Of a stretch of 64,000 nt of DNA, positions 18,001-25,982 are shown in pieces. Every line of letters starts with the position of its first letter. The first letter of the stretch is position 1. Made by a program: the position numbers and the translations under genes. Below the pieces are notes generated by a model that was not told where the DNA came from, searched no databases, and worked only from the letters and a program-made list of their open reading frames with translations. The DNA lies in contig NZ_CP009438.1 of assembly GCF_000761215.1 (NCBI RefSeq), positions 248,001-312,000 of the forward strand. Direction: 5' to 3'. Source of the DNA: Streptomyces glaucescens. Its GTDB lineage: Bacteria; Actinomycetota; Actinomycetes; Streptomycetales; Streptomycetaceae.

Positions 18001-20240
18001 CGTCCCTGCCGTCCCTGGCGCCAGTACGAGGTGCCGTCCCCGAGGACGGGGCGGGTGGGCGGAAGGTCCGTGTCGCCGGCGTGCAGGGTGCGCCCGCCGG
18101 TGGCGCGGCCGCCGCCCGGCAGCGGGATCGAGGTGCCGCCCGCGTCACGGCCGCCGTACCAGCGCGGGATCCGCTCGCCGCCGAGCGCGAACACCTCGGA
18201 GGGGCGGGCCGACCAGTAGCCGTACTGCTTGCCGTCGTGCCACCACATCACCAGCAGTTCGCCGTCGGTGTAGCGGAACAGCGGCCGCTGCCAGCGGTCG
18301 AGCTCCGCCGGCAGGCGCAGGTCGTGCTCCAGCAGGATCTCCTGCGGCCCGACGACGATCGCCTTGTGCCGGCGGGACAGGATCAGCGCCGGCCAGGCCT
18401 CGTGGACGCCCAGGGTGTCGTCGCGGTCGGCCCTGGTCTCCGCGTCCAGCCGCCGCAGCGCCTCGTCCAGGGCGGGCCAGCCCAGCTCGTCCGGGATGCC
18501 GGCGCGCAGGGTGCGGCCGAGCAGCGGTGCGACGTCGACCGCGGCGGCCCGGGCCACGGCCTGCGGGCTGATGCGGGCCGCGACCGCGCGGAACGGGCGC
18601 AGCTTCTCCAGCGCCGCGCGTGCGGCGGGCAGTGCCGCCGCGGCGGAGAGTTCGGCGGCCGCGTCGTCCAGCCACTCGCGCAGTACGTCGGAGAGCACCG
18701 GGTGTCCGGCCAGTCCCTCCAGCAGGGCCGGGCCGAGGCCGTGGCCGGTCAGATTGCCGACGGCGGCGTACAGCAGGCGGCGGCCGGACGGGTCCGCGGC
18801 GAGGGCCGTCAGGTCCCGCCGCCCGGGCCGGGTCTCCTGGAGCCACTGGCCGAGAGGCAGATGGACGGTGTCGTGGGCCGGTGGCCAGGCCAGGGGTATG
18901 CTCTCGGCCACGCACAGGTCGAGCAGGTCGAGGTCGGCGCCGGCGTGCCAGCGGCCGGTGAAGAGGTCCACGGGACGGCCCTGGGCGCGCAGCCGTGGTG
19001 CCATCCGCCGCACCAGGGCGAGGGTGGCGGAGGAGCGTCCGCTGTGCGTGGCACCGTGCTTGCGGAACAGCGCCCAGCGGCTGAGCCAGTCCGCCGCGTC
19101 GGTGCCGTCGGCGGTGCCGGAGCCGTCGGCCGGGTCCGCTTCCTCCGCGGAGCCCCTGTCACCCGTCAGCAGGCCGTCGGCGCCGGTGTCCGCGAGCAGC
19201 GCCAGCCAGAACTCGTCGTCCTCGGTGGAGCGGCCCAGCCCGGCCGGCATGATCTCCAGCAGCCGCGCCCGTACGGCGGGCCGCTGTCCGGCCAGGACGA
19301 CGAGCGTCGCCCGGTAGGTGTTCCAGAAGGTGGCCGGGGCCCGCACCGCCGCCGGGGAGGCCAGCAGATCGGCGACCAGGGCGCACTCCTCGGTGACCCG
19401 GTCCAGGCCCGCCGCCTTGATGAGGGCGCGCGCGTCCTGGGGCAGCGACGCGTACGGTGGCATGCCGGCCGCGCACCGTTCCACGGTGAGCTGCCGGTAC
19501 TGCGCCCAGGCCTCGGCCGGGCTGAGCCGTGCCGCGAGGTCCTTCACATGCTCCTTGAGCGCCTTGACCGTCAGGGCCCCGGCGAAGGCGAACTCCAGGA
19601 ACACGGCGCGCTGCCGCTCCTCGTCCACGCCGAGCGCGTGCACCCGCTCCGCGTCGCGTGCCTTGCCGAAGAAGGCGGCCGCGTAGGTGGTGTTCTCGTG
19701 CTGGAGGAAGACGCGGGCGGCCTGCTCGTAGAAGGTGGGCAGGAAGTGCGGCACGGCCCGGCCGAGCCGTTCGCCCAGTTCCTCGAAGCCCTCCTTGGCG
19801 GTGCCGGGGCGGGACTTGGCCTGGCGGGCCAGCCGCTCGACGTCCTTGACCAGCGCCAGCGCGTGGTGTCCGTTCGCCGGGTCGTTGACCAGCGCCCAGG
19901 CCGGGAAGCCGAGGGTCTCCCGGCGCACCTGCCCGACCTCGTGGGTCCGCGCGTCCCGGACGAGGCCGAGGAAGTCCATCGCGAGGTCCTCCGCCTCGCC
20001 GAGGGTGCCCGGCACCAGCCGCACGACGGTCCGTTCGTCCAGCGCCGGATGCGTGTACGTGCGGACGGTCAGGACGTCCGCGTCCTCGTGGTCCCTGCTG
20101 CCCGGGGGGAGGATGGCACCGGCGTCGAGCAGTGCGGCCGCCGTGGTCTCGTCGTACCGGGGTCCGTGGTGGGCGGGCCGGTCGTGGCGGGTCCCGCCGT
20201 GCGCGGATCCGTCGTGGGTCACCGTGTCGTCCGTCGTCAT
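15048..20240 (-). CDS. Very large protein (1730 aa) of the MoxR/VWA operon
   Basis: The largest gene in the window. I recognise no enzyme motif. The protein is soluble, Leu/Ala-rich and probably mostly helical, with a low-complexity Ala/Gly linker around residues 935-985. Its C-terminal part contains short hydrophobic strands (WLDLKAPALPVEVW) and ends in a basic tail (TRKGRRR). It overlaps its neighbours by ATGA on both sides, so it is made with the ATPase. Similar-sized proteins of this operon in Streptomyces are often called DNA-binding, and E. coli YehI/MolR fills the same position, but I cannot confirm DNA binding here. Confidence 0.75.
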   Translation of the reverse strand: MTTDDTVTHDGSAHGGTRHDRPAHHGPRYDETTAAALLDAGAILPPGSRDHEDADVLTVRTYTHPALDERTVVRLVPGTLGEAEDLAMDFLGLVRDARTHEVGQVRRETLGFPAWALVNDPANGHHALALVKDVERLARQAKSRPGTAKEGFEELGERLGRAVPHFLPTFYEQAARVFLQHENTTYAAAFFGKARDAERVHALGVDEERQRAVFLEFAFAGALTVKALKEHVKDLAARLSPAEAWAQYRQLTVERCAAGMPPYASLPQDARALIKAAGLDRVTEECALVADLLASPAAVRAPATFWNTYRATLVVLAGQRPAVRARLLEIMPAGLGRSTEDDEFWLALLADTGADGLLTGDRGSAEEADPADGSGTADGTDAADWLSRWALFRKHGATHSGRSSATLALVRRMAPRLRAQGRPVDLFTGRWHAGADLDLLDLCVAESIPLAWPPAHDTVHLPLGQWLQETRPGRRDLTALAADPSGRRLLYAAVGNLTGHGLGPALLEGLAGHPVLSDVLREWLDDAAAELSAAAALPAARAALEKLRPFRAVAARISPQAVARAAAVDVAPLLGRTLRAGIPDELGWPALDEALRRLDAETRADRDDTLGVHEAWPALILSRRHKAIVVGPQEILLEHDLRLPAELDRWQRPLFRYTDGELLVMWWHDGKQYGYWSARPSEVFALGGERIPRWYGGRDAGGTSIPLPGGGRATGGRTLHAGDTDLPPTRPVLGDGTSYWRQGRQGRQHVWLEYDPATGTHARASLPAFLRSGIREGATLRQQHCSVLPLQPGLEHSPFGTDGIVLGRWVRAEGEGDEARVTVGTPDGRTATLPTAPGRTSGVPVGALRLPGGAEPVVVAGHRQITLYTADGDGGPLELGRVTPLERGGEFAAGTRLVPPVDFWHALRPRDENASALLRALSDEQADDVLRAGAQALAERQAEVAAAAARAKADAAAAGTAAGTGHAAAGGAGHVTGDATGQPAVPSADEVLRETVARCLPALTEPHVLTGVAGLARGVLRLAESIAAFVAPPAERQATDAERTRGMFAGYRPENGDDQTLREAVDGLANLHGWWGGEQRWSALRQIRAVNHVLSGNPAGGRPLPGSARLTGPAGGWHSDEHTLPGIGLVWPSVLGLLRPLAYRAASATMTHTHRQALLLLFDAITEGPLAAPGGALREIVLSEPHTRQERTGQVLRRDGRTVVVLGSQTVDHREGRVHWLALDHDPSGAFGAVAHFTLERETAYPPVFPADALAAVTGLIREKGAAPWQPEAPAALCAATRDGLGPVQAALLLAGKPPQLTDEVIAATGLKPRQKQLGDALLGWLGPGDRAALVGALLPDDPAGLWTTGPDTEAAGRVWAGRLAGVVRLPEDLAAEQSLAGLPTGTAEEVLNPHRTPWISRTTVQRPGKDGELVPDDPRALPGRYDLSRAVAALAGLAYSLPYGHPLRAVLPGALAALRRRVADPGLLLDLDLAWTEKGSPAAAELRKAYGMPATGGADAQGLTAVGEALALRPWYGDQETVLVRPAALTGADDPVFGLVEGLVGPARGHGMRALRTILGEDLARAVAAGTDPEGPTGYAQDPSLSAPGLVAEVAQAHGLGADAAVLYLQLLALPDPTDRNCARWTGWKPARTKKARAELAATGLVVEARRARAGRTLFLPCGWLDLKAPALPVEVWKQGLYPVGTHARAVPSVPVPELFGRAWDRVRAGDAPAYEELTTRATRKGRRR

Positions 20241-21091
20241 GCCGCGCGCTCCTCGTCCTCGATGTCCCGCCCGGCGTACAGCGCGGCCGCCATGCGCATG
20301 CCCTCGGACCAGGCCACCGGCCCGACCTGACCCAGTCTCAGCACCCGGCCGGCCGGGTCGGTGAAGACCAGCGGGCCGGTCTCGGTCTCCTCGTAGCCGT
20401 CGTAGTCGCCGACCCACACCCGGGCCTCGACGGCGCGGCCGTCCTCCAGCACCGAGCAGACGGCGTGGCCGCCGCGCACGCGGTAGCCGAGCTGCGTCGC
20501 GCGGCCGTGCAGGAAGCGCAGTTCCTTGAAGGCACCGCCCGCGTACTCCTCGACCGAGGTCGCGTCGGCGTCGAGCGCGGCGGGCCGCCGCCACACCTCG
20601 CGGAAGAGCTGCTGGGCCCGCTGTTCGACACCCAGCTCGACGGCGAACTCCCGCAGGTCCTCCAGGTCGTCGAGGAGCACCGGGTGCGGCAGGCGGACCA
20701 GTTCGGGGGTGAGCCGGACCGTGTCGCCGTCGGGGTCGACGAGGCCGAGACCGCGTTCGGGGTCGGCGTCCCGCAGGAACCCGGCGACCGTCCCGTCCTC
20801 CCCCGTGACCACCAGGTCACGCAGGGCGGCCCGCCACGCCGGGTCCGGCCACACCCGCACCAGGACGGCGAACGGCACCGGCAGCGAGCGCACCATCCAC
20901 CGCTCCACGTCGGCCAGGCACTGCCGCTCGTGCCGTTCCAGCCACTCGGCGAGCTGGCGCAGCCCCACCACCGCCGGATCGTCGGCGATCTTCGGCGGTA
21001 CGGACTTCAACCGCCGCCCGGCCGCGTTCCGGCACACCACCTTGCCGTCGTCGAGGGCGACTTCATAGCCGCCGGCCGACACCCACCCCAT
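20237..21091 (-). CDS. DUF4132 domain protein, first gene of the MoxR/VWA operon
   Basis: A 284-aa protein. The pattern of a basic N-terminal part (RLKSVPPKI), WMVRSLPVPFAVLVRVW, LVRLPHPVLLDD and a final REVWRRP block fits DUF4132, the domain found at the C-terminus of MolR/YehI-type proteins. ATG at 21091 follows a GGGAGG site. The frame stays open to 21682 but that extension has no recognisable sequence and no start signal. Its stop overlaps the start of the 1730-aa protein. Here the DUF4132 part is a separate small protein upstream. Function unknown. Confidence 0.78.
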   Translation of the reverse strand: MGWVSAGGYEVALDDGKVVCRNAAGRRLKSVPPKIADDPAVVGLRQLAEWLERHERQCLADVERWMVRSLPVPFAVLVRVWPDPAWRAALRDLVVTGEDGTVAGFLRDADPERGLGLVDPDGDTVRLTPELVRLPHPVLLDDLEDLREFAVELGVEQRAQQLFREVWRRPAALDADATSVEEYAGGAFKELRFLHGRATQLGYRVRGGHAVCSVLEDGRAVEARVWVGDYDGYEETETGPLVFTDPAGRVLRLGQVGPVAWSEGMRMAAALYAGRDIEDEERAA

Positions 21092-21225
21092 TTGTGTGCC
21101 TCCCGCACCCGCAATGATCAAGTGGCCGGAACTGTAGAGCACGGCACTGACAACGGGACCGCCGGCGCCGGTGCGAGGGGAAAACCCCTTGGCGGCGGTC
21201 GTGCGGCTGCCTTCCGTCGGCGGTG

Positions 21226-21646
21226 ATGGAGATGTCCTTCCCCGGAAGCTGCCGGACAACCAGCACGAGATCCTGGTCCGCGCCCGCAAGGGGCCGGACG
21301 TCAGGCTGCCCGCCCAGCCGGTCGGTCCGGCCATGCCGCACGACCTGGTCCACGCGGTCGTGGAGACCGCCCTCGGCATCGACGACGGCTTCTGGGGGGG
21401 GCGATGGCGCGCGGCGCCACCTTCCAGGGGTTCGAGCTCGTCACCCCGGGCCGGCACCGGCGGTCCGGGCTGAAGGTGCTGCGCCGGGGCGGCGACGCCG
21501 TGATGGCCGCCGAGCTCTCCGTGAACTGGGCGTACCGCGTGTGGCGCGGTCTGTCCACGGACGGCCGCGGTGTCGGCCCGGCGCCGCTGGACGCCGGCTC
21601 CCTCGCCAGGACGGGGCCGCGCCTGGACGCGGCCGCCGCTCGCTGA
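21226..21646 (+). pseudogene. Small conserved Streptomyces protein, two frameshifts
   Basis: Three consecutive reading frames join into one plausible ~140-aa protein. It starts MEMSFP (ATG 21226), continues in another frame with KLPDNQHEILVRARKG and LPHD-like MPHDLVHAVVE, and then, after a run of eight G at about 21393-21400, in a third frame with ARGATFQGFELVTPGRHRR and LKVLRRGGDAVMAAELS. Each junction needs one extra base (a C at about 21240-21243, a G in the G8 run). Similar small proteins of unknown function are common in Streptomyces. It may be a true pseudogene or an artefact of homopolymer miscounting. Confidence 0.6.
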
Positions 21647-21887
21647 ACCGCGGTCCCCGAAGGCGGGGAACTCCTCTGGCACTGGGGCTCCGACCGCTGG
21701 TCGCCGGTCCGTTCCGCACGACCCCGCTGCGCTCCGGCCGGGAACCGGGCCGCGACGGCCCCGCGCGCGCTTCGGGGCACGCGGGGGCGGCGAAGCGGCC
21801 GGCGTGCCCGTGACGCCGGGGCGGATGCGGGCGGCAGGGCTGCCGCCCGCGTGCGCGGCGAGGAGTGAACCGGGGACCGGGGCCGGC

Positions 21888-23096
21888 TCAGCCGGTCCCC
21901 GTCCTCGCGTCCGAACGGGGCGGGGCCTGCCGGCCGGCAGGGGTGCGGGGTCCGCGGAGGGCCAGCGGTGCGGCCACCACGGTGGCCACCGCCATCACCG
22001 CGGCCGTGACGACGGCGTCACCGGTGGACAGGCTGCCGGCCGTGCCGGTGAACACGGCCACCAGCAGCGCCCGGCCGCTCATGTTCAGCGAGGACGCCGC
22101 TCCCTGCAGCTCGGGGAACACCTGGAGGGACCGGCCGAAGACGACGGGGTAGACGGCGGCGAAGCCGGCGCAGAAGACCGCGAGGGACACGGTGGTGGAC
22201 ACCGGGCCGTCACCGAGGACGAGGAACACGGCCACCCCGGTGAGCGTGGCGGCGGTGCCGCACGTCACGCTGCGTCCGGGACCGCCGAGCAGTTCCATGA
22301 TCCTGGTGGCGAAGAGGCTGGTGACCGCGAACGACGCGACGACGACCAGCAGATGGCCCGCGAACGCCGGCGTGGACAGGCCGTAGGCGCCGGTGTAGAG
22401 GAACGAACTGGCGGCGATGAAGACCATGTAGGCGGCGAACAGCAGGCTCGGGACCAGGGACGCCGTGACGAACGCCCCGCTGCCCAGCAGTCGCCGGTAG
22501 TCGCCCGCCACCTGCCGGGTGCTCACCTCGCCCCGCCCGGTCCTGGTCTCGGGCAGGAACAGCGCCATCAGCAGCAGCGACACCAGGGTGACGGCGAAGA
22601 CGACCGCGTAGTTGCCGCGCCAGCCGAGGGTGCGGTCGACCAGACCGCCGAGCGCCGGGGCCGCCGTCATGAACGCGGACATGGCGGCGTTGGTGAGCCC
22701 GAACATCCGCAGCATCCGGGCGCCCTCGTAGACGTCCGCGATGATCACGAAGACGAGCACGACGGAGGTGCTGGCGCCGATGCCCTGCACGAACCGGGAC
22801 ACCAGCAGGAACTCGATGCCGGGGGCCACCGCGCAACCCAGTGCGCCGACGAGCATGATGCCGTTGCCGGCCAGCATGACGCCGCGTCGGCCGAACCGGT
22901 CGGACAGCGGTCCGTGGACGAGGGCGCCCAGACAGTAGCCGAGGAAATTGCAGGTGACGGTCAGCTGGACGGACGACTCGGACGCGTCCAGCGCCCGGGC
23001 GATGCCGGGGAAGCTGGGCACGGACATGTCCAGCTCGACGATGGTGCCGATCAGCGCCACGACCAGCAGCGCGGGAAGGAATCTGTTCTCGTTCAT
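21888..23096 (-). CDS. MFS drug-resistance transporter, Bcr/CflA type
   Basis: A 402-aa major facilitator with about 12 hydrophobic segments and the loop-2/3 motif GPLSDRFGRRGVMLAG. Such proteins export small hydrophilic drugs or metabolites by proton antiport in the cytoplasmic membrane. ATG at 23096 (MNENRF) begins directly before the first membrane segment; the frame is open further upstream without a credible start. Its neighbours give no clear substrate. It lies about 3 kb from the left edge of the aminoglycoside cluster and could be unrelated to it. Confidence 0.85.
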   Translation of the reverse strand: MNENRFLPALLVVALIGTIVELDMSVPSFPGIARALDASESSVQLTVTCNFLGYCLGALVHGPLSDRFGRRGVMLAGNGIMLVGALGCAVAPGIEFLLVSRFVQGIGASTSVVLVFVIIADVYEGARMLRMFGLTNAAMSAFMTAAPALGGLVDRTLGWRGNYAVVFAVTLVSLLLMALFLPETRTGRGEVSTRQVAGDYRRLLGSGAFVTASLVPSLLFAAYMVFIAASSFLYTGAYGLSTPAFAGHLLVVVASFAVTSLFATRIMELLGGPGRSVTCGTAATLTGVAVFLVLGDGPVSTTVSLAVFCAGFAAVYPVVFGRSLQVFPELQGAASSLNMSGRALLVAVFTGTAGSLSTGDAVVTAAVMAVATVVAAPLALRGPRTPAGRQAPPRSDARTGTG

Positions 23097-23577
23097 GGCC
23101 TCGTGAGGGAAGGGGCGGGCCGCGCGGATTCCCGGGTCCGCGCGAGGCGCGACGGACGGCGGGTACGCCGGGGACCGGCCGGGTGAGGGAAGCGGGCACG
23201 TCGAACCGCGCCGTGCCGGAGCGGCGGCGCTCCCGGCACGGCTCAGCGGTGCGTGGCGAGTCTTCGGATCAGCGGCCACCAGGTGGCCTGCGCGTTGCGC
23301 GGCCTGCGGCCCGCCCGCTCGCCACCCGTGGCGTGTGACGCCGACTGCAACGTGGCCCCTTCTGCTCCCTCGGACGAGGTTGTCGTTCTCTCATCGTAGG
23401 CACGGGATCGTCGTCGGCCGCACCTGGTTTTCACGCCGGTGCGCCGCTCCGGTGCCACCCCGGTTCCTGCCTGCCGGGCGTACGGGACGGACCGCTCGAT
23501 TAACCCGGACGGGTCAATTTCCTCCGGCGTGCCGGGTCCCGAGGCATGACCGGCCCACCGGCAGCCATATCTCCTGC
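23097..23577. other. Divergent intergenic region
   Basis: About 480 bp between divergent genes, expected to hold both promoters. A possible small frame on the - strand ends at 23243 with a Trp/Arg-rich tail (TWWPLIRRLATHR) and is preceded by a purine-rich ribosome site and a TTG at about 23347. I do not call it a gene. No operator-like repeats were found. Confidence 0.4.
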
Positions 23578-24351
23578 ATGGACGAATCGATCCCGGGCGG
23601 CCCGCTGCCGGCGCCGCGCCGCTCGAACGTGTCGGACATCGTGTTCACGGCCGATTTCGGCTCGGAGGCCCAGTGGGTCGCCGGCCGCTCGTGGGCCTAT
23701 CCCGACGGCGGCCCGGTCAATCCGGGCGACGACAAGCTGGACTACCTGGTCCCGGACGCCGAGTACAGCCGTTCCGGGGTCTTCCGGGCCACCCGGCGCC
23801 CGGACGGCAGGTGGAACACGGGGCTGCTGACCACCGAGGGCAGCCGGGAGGAGTTCGTCGTCCGCTCGGGAGACGTCCTCGAGGCCCGCGTGCGGCTGCC
23901 GCACGAGGTCGGCGCCTGGCCGGCCATCTGGACCTGGCGGGACGGGGACCAGGAGATCGACGTCTTCGAATACCACCCCGACCACCCGGATCTCCTCGAG
24001 TTGAGCAACCACGTGCGGGACACGCACCGTTACGTCCGGGACAGCGCCGTCCGCCCGGGCGCCTGGGTGGACCTGCGCACCGAGTTCGGGCGGCGCTCGG
24101 TGGTCTGGTGGCTGAACGGCCGGGAGGTGTTCGCGGACGGACGGGGTGTCGGGCGTTCCTGGCACGCCTGCCTCATCGTCAACCTCTCGGTCTGCGCGGG
24201 CCGCTACCACCCGCCGCCGCCACCGGGGACGGACGAGATGTCCTTCGAGGTCGCTTCCCTGGTCGTACGGCGGCCGTCCGTCACCAGCCCCCTGCCCGGC
24301 GGGGCGGCCACCGTCCGGGACACCCGTTCGTCGGGTGCGGCGGAGGCGTAG
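23578..24351 (+). CDS. GH16-like beta-glucanase fold protein
   Basis: A 257-aa protein with a concanavalin-like fold. The GH16 catalytic signature ExDxxE is present as EIDVFEY, preceded by WPAIWTWRDGDQ, and the C-terminal part contains WWLNGREVF and LIVNLSV strands typical of GH16. Known relatives hydrolyse beta-1,3/1,4-glucans. There is no signal peptide from the ATG at 23578, which is unusual for a GH16 enzyme. The ribosome site before this ATG is weak; an internal GTG at about 23629 is an alternative. It converges with the downstream glycosyltransferase. Confidence 0.75.
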   Translation: MDESIPGGPLPAPRRSNVSDIVFTADFGSEAQWVAGRSWAYPDGGPVNPGDDKLDYLVPDAEYSRSGVFRATRRPDGRWNTGLLTTEGSREEFVVRSGDVLEARVRLPHEVGAWPAIWTWRDGDQEIDVFEYHPDHPDLLELSNHVRDTHRYVRDSAVRPGAWVDLRTEFGRRSVVWWLNGREVFADGRGVGRSWHACLIVNLSVCAGRYHPPPPPGTDEMSFEVASLVVRRPSVTSPLPGGAATVRDTRSSGAAEA

Positions 24352-24401
24352 ACGTGGTGGAGGCCGAGGAGCGGTCCCGGGCGTGACGCCGTCCTCGTCG
24401 G

Positions 24402-25943
24402 TCAGTCCAGCAGGTTCAGGCGCCGGAGCTGGGGCCAGATCCGCGGCCAGGGTTGCTGCTGACCGGTGATCAGCGAGATCGGGCGGCCCTGGTAGTCGGT
24501 GTCGATGCCGAGCCCGTTGTCGACCGTGGCGACCTGCCGCACCACGCCGAAATGTGCGCGCACCGCGGGTTCGGGATCGCCGACGTAGATGACGGTGGTC
24601 CGGTCGGCGTCGGGTGCGCCGAAGAACCAGTAGCCCCGGGAACCGCTGTGCACGGCCGGCAGTCCGCGGGCGGGTCCGAAGTACGCCAGTGCGGAGGCCA
24701 CCCAGTAGTCGTCGGACATGACGACGGTGCGGTCCCGCACACCGGGGGGAAGCCGGTGGTAGACCTCGCCGACCTGGTCGGCCAGTTCGGGCCAGCCGAT
24801 CTCCGCGCGCTTGTCGAAGCGGTGCGGCGGCCGGTCGGCGTAGGCGTCCCGCGGCAGCAGCGGCAGGTCCGCGAGCGGCCACAGCACCGACACCGCGATC
24901 ACGGGGCCCACCCACCGGCCCGGCAGGCCCGCGCGCCGCCGCTGGAAGCCGGCCGCGCCCGCCGCCCACAGGGCCGGGAACACCCCGTAGACGTAGTAGG
25001 CGCGTCCGCCGGTCAGGACGACGAAGCCGGTCACCAGGAGGGCGGCGACCGCGAGGAAGCGGCAGTCGGACGGTTCCCGGCCGGCGAGCAGCCTCGCGAG
25101 CCCGTACGCCCCCAGCACCAGACCGAGCACCGGCCCGAGGCCCAGGACCATCAGCGCCAGGTTCTCCGCGGTGCCGTCGATCCGCGACACCTCCGCGGCG
25201 ATCGCCCCGCCCATCTCCCACTGCGGCCAGCCGTGCCGGTGCTGCCAGAGCAGCGTCGGCACGGCGGACAGCGCGGCGAGCGCGGCCCCCGCCCACAGGG
25301 ACGGCCGGGTGAGCAGGGAACGGGGCCCGCACAGCAGTACGGCCGTCAGCAGCGCCGCGCAGTACACGGCGATCTGGAACTTGACCTGGAACGCCACGCC
25401 GACGACCGCACCCGCGGCGAGCAGCAGCCGGTCGCGTGGGACGCCTTCCCGGCGGGAGCGCACCCAGCGTGCCAGCAGCCAGCTCAGCAGGGTCCACAGG
25501 GTGAGGTCGAAGACCATGGTGGACAGCAGCCGCCCGAGCGCTCCGAAGGCCAGCGCGTAGGCGGCCGCGGTCAGCCACTGCGCCCGCCGGTCCGCGCCCA
25601 TCTCCCGTGCCAGCAGCGCGGCCAGCACGATCCCGGCAGCGGTCGCCGCGATCGCCGGGAGGCGCAGCGCCCGCAGGGATCCCGGAGCGAGGGTGTCGGC
25701 CAGCAGCGCCAGCACCGGCACTCCGGGTGGCTGGTCGGCGTAGCCCCAGTCCAGGTGGCGGCCGGCGATGACGAAGTACAGCTCGTCGCCGTCGTAGCCG
25801 TGGCGCCCGGCGAACGCGAACAGCAGTGCCGCGGTCGAGGCCGCTATGCCGAACACCGGCCGCCAGGCGAGGGGGACCATCCCGGCCGGGTCCGGGAGGG
25901 CCCGGCCGGGCTGCCGCCGGGCGCCGTGGGAGGCAGTCTTCAC
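24402..25943 (-). CDS. GT39/ArnT-type membrane glycosyltransferase
   Basis: A 513-aa integral membrane protein with about 10-12 hydrophobic segments. The first extracytoplasmic loop holds the DGDE-like acidic motif (HGYDGDELYF) followed by WGYADQPPGVP, the hallmark of PMT/ArnT-type enzymes that transfer sugars from polyprenyl-phosphate donors outside the membrane. The C-terminal soluble domain contains VVMSDDYWVASAL. It follows the phosphotransferase gene by 39 nt in the same direction and may be the distal end of that operon. Whether it belongs to the aminoglycoside pathway is doubtful; no lipid-linked step is known in streptomycin biosynthesis. Confidence 0.8.
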   Translation of the reverse strand: MKTASHGARRQPGRALPDPAGMVPLAWRPVFGIAASTAALLFAFAGRHGYDGDELYFVIAGRHLDWGYADQPPGVPVLALLADTLAPGSLRALRLPAIAATAAGIVLAALLAREMGADRRAQWLTAAAYALAFGALGRLLSTMVFDLTLWTLLSWLLARWVRSRREGVPRDRLLLAAGAVVGVAFQVKFQIAVYCAALLTAVLLCGPRSLLTRPSLWAGAALAALSAVPTLLWQHRHGWPQWEMGGAIAAEVSRIDGTAENLALMVLGLGPVLGLVLGAYGLARLLAGREPSDCRFLAVAALLVTGFVVLTGGRAYYVYGVFPALWAAGAAGFQRRRAGLPGRWVGPVIAVSVLWPLADLPLLPRDAYADRPPHRFDKRAEIGWPELADQVGEVYHRLPPGVRDRTVVMSDDYWVASALAYFGPARGLPAVHSGSRGYWFFGAPDADRTTVIYVGDPEPAVRAHFGVVRQVATVDNGLGIDTDYQGRPISLITGQQQPWPRIWPQLRRLNLLD

Positions 25944-25982
25944 GCTACTTCTCCAGGGTGAGGGCCCCGCCGCCGGTGTGCT

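Noticed and set aside
15015..20330. A very long open frame on the + strand opposite the 1730-aa gene
   Set aside because: It is an antisense shadow caused by high GC; its translation is rich in Arg/Gly/Gln with no domain, while the - strand shows coherent proteins with ATGA junctions.
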